Shown: one piece after another, positions 62,339 through 64,000 of the stretch
How positions within the stretch are numbered: position 1 is the first letter of the stretch
How the letters are laid out: the number at the start of each line of letters is the position of its first letter
Source: Silene conica
Taxonomy: Eukaryota > Streptophyta > Magnoliopsida > Caryophyllales > Caryophyllaceae
DNA: 64,000 nt
Direction of reading: 5' to 3'
Assembly (NCBI GenBank): GCA_029255685.2
Contig: CM055312.2
Location: 18,190,649 to 18,254,648 of the forward strand
Translations under genes and position numbers: made by a program
The notes under the pieces: model-generated
What the model saw: only the letters and a program-made list of their open reading frames with translations
Told to the model about the DNA's origin: nothing
Database searches by the model: none

Positions 62339-64000
62339 ACATCCTATAAATCTAATCCTATTGTGACATAATCTAATCCAAATAACAATCGAAAAAAAGG
62401 AAGAAAAAAAACAAAAGACGATTTAAACAAACCCTAATTAAATTAGTCTAAATCAATTCCTTAATTTCATAAAATATAATTAATAAAGTTAGAAATTAAA
62501 ATTATTACTTAATCGATATGAGAAATAGCATACATAATTTTGTAATTTTAACAGATTTAATAAATTTGATTAATTTTGTGTGTCAGAGAGAGGGGATTAG
62601 AGAGTGTTTTTGGCAAAGGGTATGTAATGAAAAAATAAAAATAAAATTAATGAATGAGTAAAATTCGTACATAAATGAGCAACTACGTATTTTTAAGTTT
62701 TTTTTAGAGTAACAACAAGTCTTGCTTAAGATGAATATTATATGTCATTAGCGTAAGACGAGTCAAATATCACCAAGTGGGGTACTAAAGGCAAAAAAAA
62801 TTGTCATTTTCTAGGTGAGAAGTGGGGTGATTTCGTATTTATTTGATCCGTCTTACGATTAAGACGGGTAATGACGGTTTGAAATGAGAATTTGTGATAG
62901 AGCAAGTGCAATGGTGAGCTAATGCACCATTAGCTTGGGTTATCACATCATATTTTTTAAGTTATAGTACCATTTTAAACTACAATTGCATATAATGGTT
63001 TCAAACTAGCTTAAATGGATCCACATAAAACTAAAATTCCAATTTTTTTTTTAAATAATTATTTTTTTATAATAAACTTTAATTGATAGGTTGAAATTTT
63101 GGTATGGTTCATTTGAGTTAGTAGCTTCATGAGGCTACTAACTTGATCTAAGTTAATCAAAAAGTAGAGCTACAATGGTTTCGCTACTAACTTACAATTG
63201 ATCATATTTATAAGCAAGTTTCCTGGCTAAATCTTTGCATTTGTCTTACTAATCAGTTTACAATAGAATCTCACTTAATTATGAGTCAATCTTATGCACT
63301 TATTATTATGAAAATACATAATATGACCCCAAAATAACTAATACTTCGTATCGCTTATATTTGTGAAACAATTAATAATGTCCTTAAACTTAGTTGATAT
63401 TATGGCGACATTATCATTTTCTTATTTATAAAATCCCTCTAAACGAAGATTTTTGAGCTCTGCATATAAGGCGTCCTCATTCTACCATTTTCTATTCAAA
63501 AGTGTATTACTTGTGACGGATAGTATCCTTTATAAGTTGAAGACGGATATTGTGTTTTTATAACAAAGCAAGTGAGAGGATAAGTGGGCAAAAATGAAGC
63601 ATCTCATAGAAAATCCCACTTATATTTTGTGAGAAAAACATTATTCGTTTTAAGTTTGTAACGGATAGTGTCCGTCTTAATAAAAAAAATGTGTTTTCTA
63701 TTTATAGAGGAAGTGTTTCTTTCAATATGACTGTATATGGTAAGCTCACCAATAAGACGTGTGACGAAAAATTCAGTGCACAGCCAAATGTATAATGATC
63801 CATCTTAATTATGAAATAATTATATGTTATGAAATAATTATATGGCCTAAACTAAAATGTAGAATTACTAAAATGAAGACAAACGTGGAGATCGTAATCT
63901 AAAAGACTAAAACCAAGATACGGTTATGATTTATGAAAATGAAATACAATCTACATACTACCTTTTACAACTGGCGGTCTACGTAAATACGGATATTTAT
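62339..64000. other. AT-rich flanking DNA with MITE debris
   Basis: No gene supported. It contains an inverted repeat at 62754-62855 and CCGTC/GACGG relics near 63510-63690 (GTGACGGATAGTATCC and GGATAGTGTCCGTC). Confidence 0.5.
62754..62855. repeat. Inverted repeat, likely small MITE
   Basis: TAAGACGAGTCAAATA (62754-62769) pairs with TATTTGATCCGTCTTA (62840-62855), 14 of 16 bases. No clear target duplication found. Confidence 0.55.

Noticed and set aside
62915..63240. hAT-like MITE around GCAATGGT / ACAATGGT
   Set aside because: Could not find matching inverted ends or a target duplication.

Overview
The window is plant nuclear DNA, probably from a eudicot. It has GT-AG introns, TATA promoters, Ty3/Gypsy elements of the Tat, Athila and Tekay types, an L1-type LINE, Stowaway MITEs and Helitron-like ends. 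A Tat element with an antisense ORF would fit Caryophyllales (Retand of Silene is of this kind), but that placement is weak. The one clear host gene is a nine-exon family-3 glycoside hydrolase on the minus strand (11988-15642), with its own TATA box and probably a leader intron.

Layout. 1-8923: Tat-lineage Gypsy element A on the minus strand, with an internal deletion in pol, a spliced antisense ORF on the plus strand and a Mutator-type MITE inserted in it. 8924-11987: AT-rich spacer with a Stowaway MITE, a possible Helitron end and a degenerate ~100-bp repeat. 11988-16350: the hydrolase gene and its promoter. 16350-19595: spacer with another Helitron-like end and a Stowaway MITE. 19596-24726: decayed LINE on the minus strand. 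24727-62084: a nest built on Athila-type element B. Its single env-position ORF is split by three separate insertions: C (31362-43959, TSD CTCAT), D (44140-54644, TSD ACTTT) and a truncated E (about 54975-57943). B ends in an LTR that is followed by a second PBS and gag start, so B is the first member of a partial tandem. 62085-64000: flanking DNA with one unidentified open frame and MITE debris.

B and C keep gag, protease and the Athila ORF but have no reverse transcriptase, RNase H or integrase, so they are non-autonomous. D keeps a complete gag-pol frame broken by only two in-frame stops and is the most recognisable source of enzymes.

The most unusual signal is RNA/DNA-foldable modules in B, C and D. 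(1) Each D LTR carries about ten stem-loops with a constant ~20-nt loop and stems whose sequences differ but stay paired. (2) C and D share a ~40-bp GC-rich nested palindrome, in opposite orientations, in quasi-regular arrays. (3) B carries arrays of paired CTCGATCGAG palindromes. (4) B, C and D have a hairpin with loop AGGA just before the polypurine tract, again with covarying stems. In B and C the arrays lie directly upstream of TATA boxes, both in the LTR and before the env-position ORF, which suggests they are cis-regulatory. I know of a precedent for clustered LTR palindromes and repeated polypurine tracts in Sireviruses (Copia), but not for these motifs or for the stem covariation.
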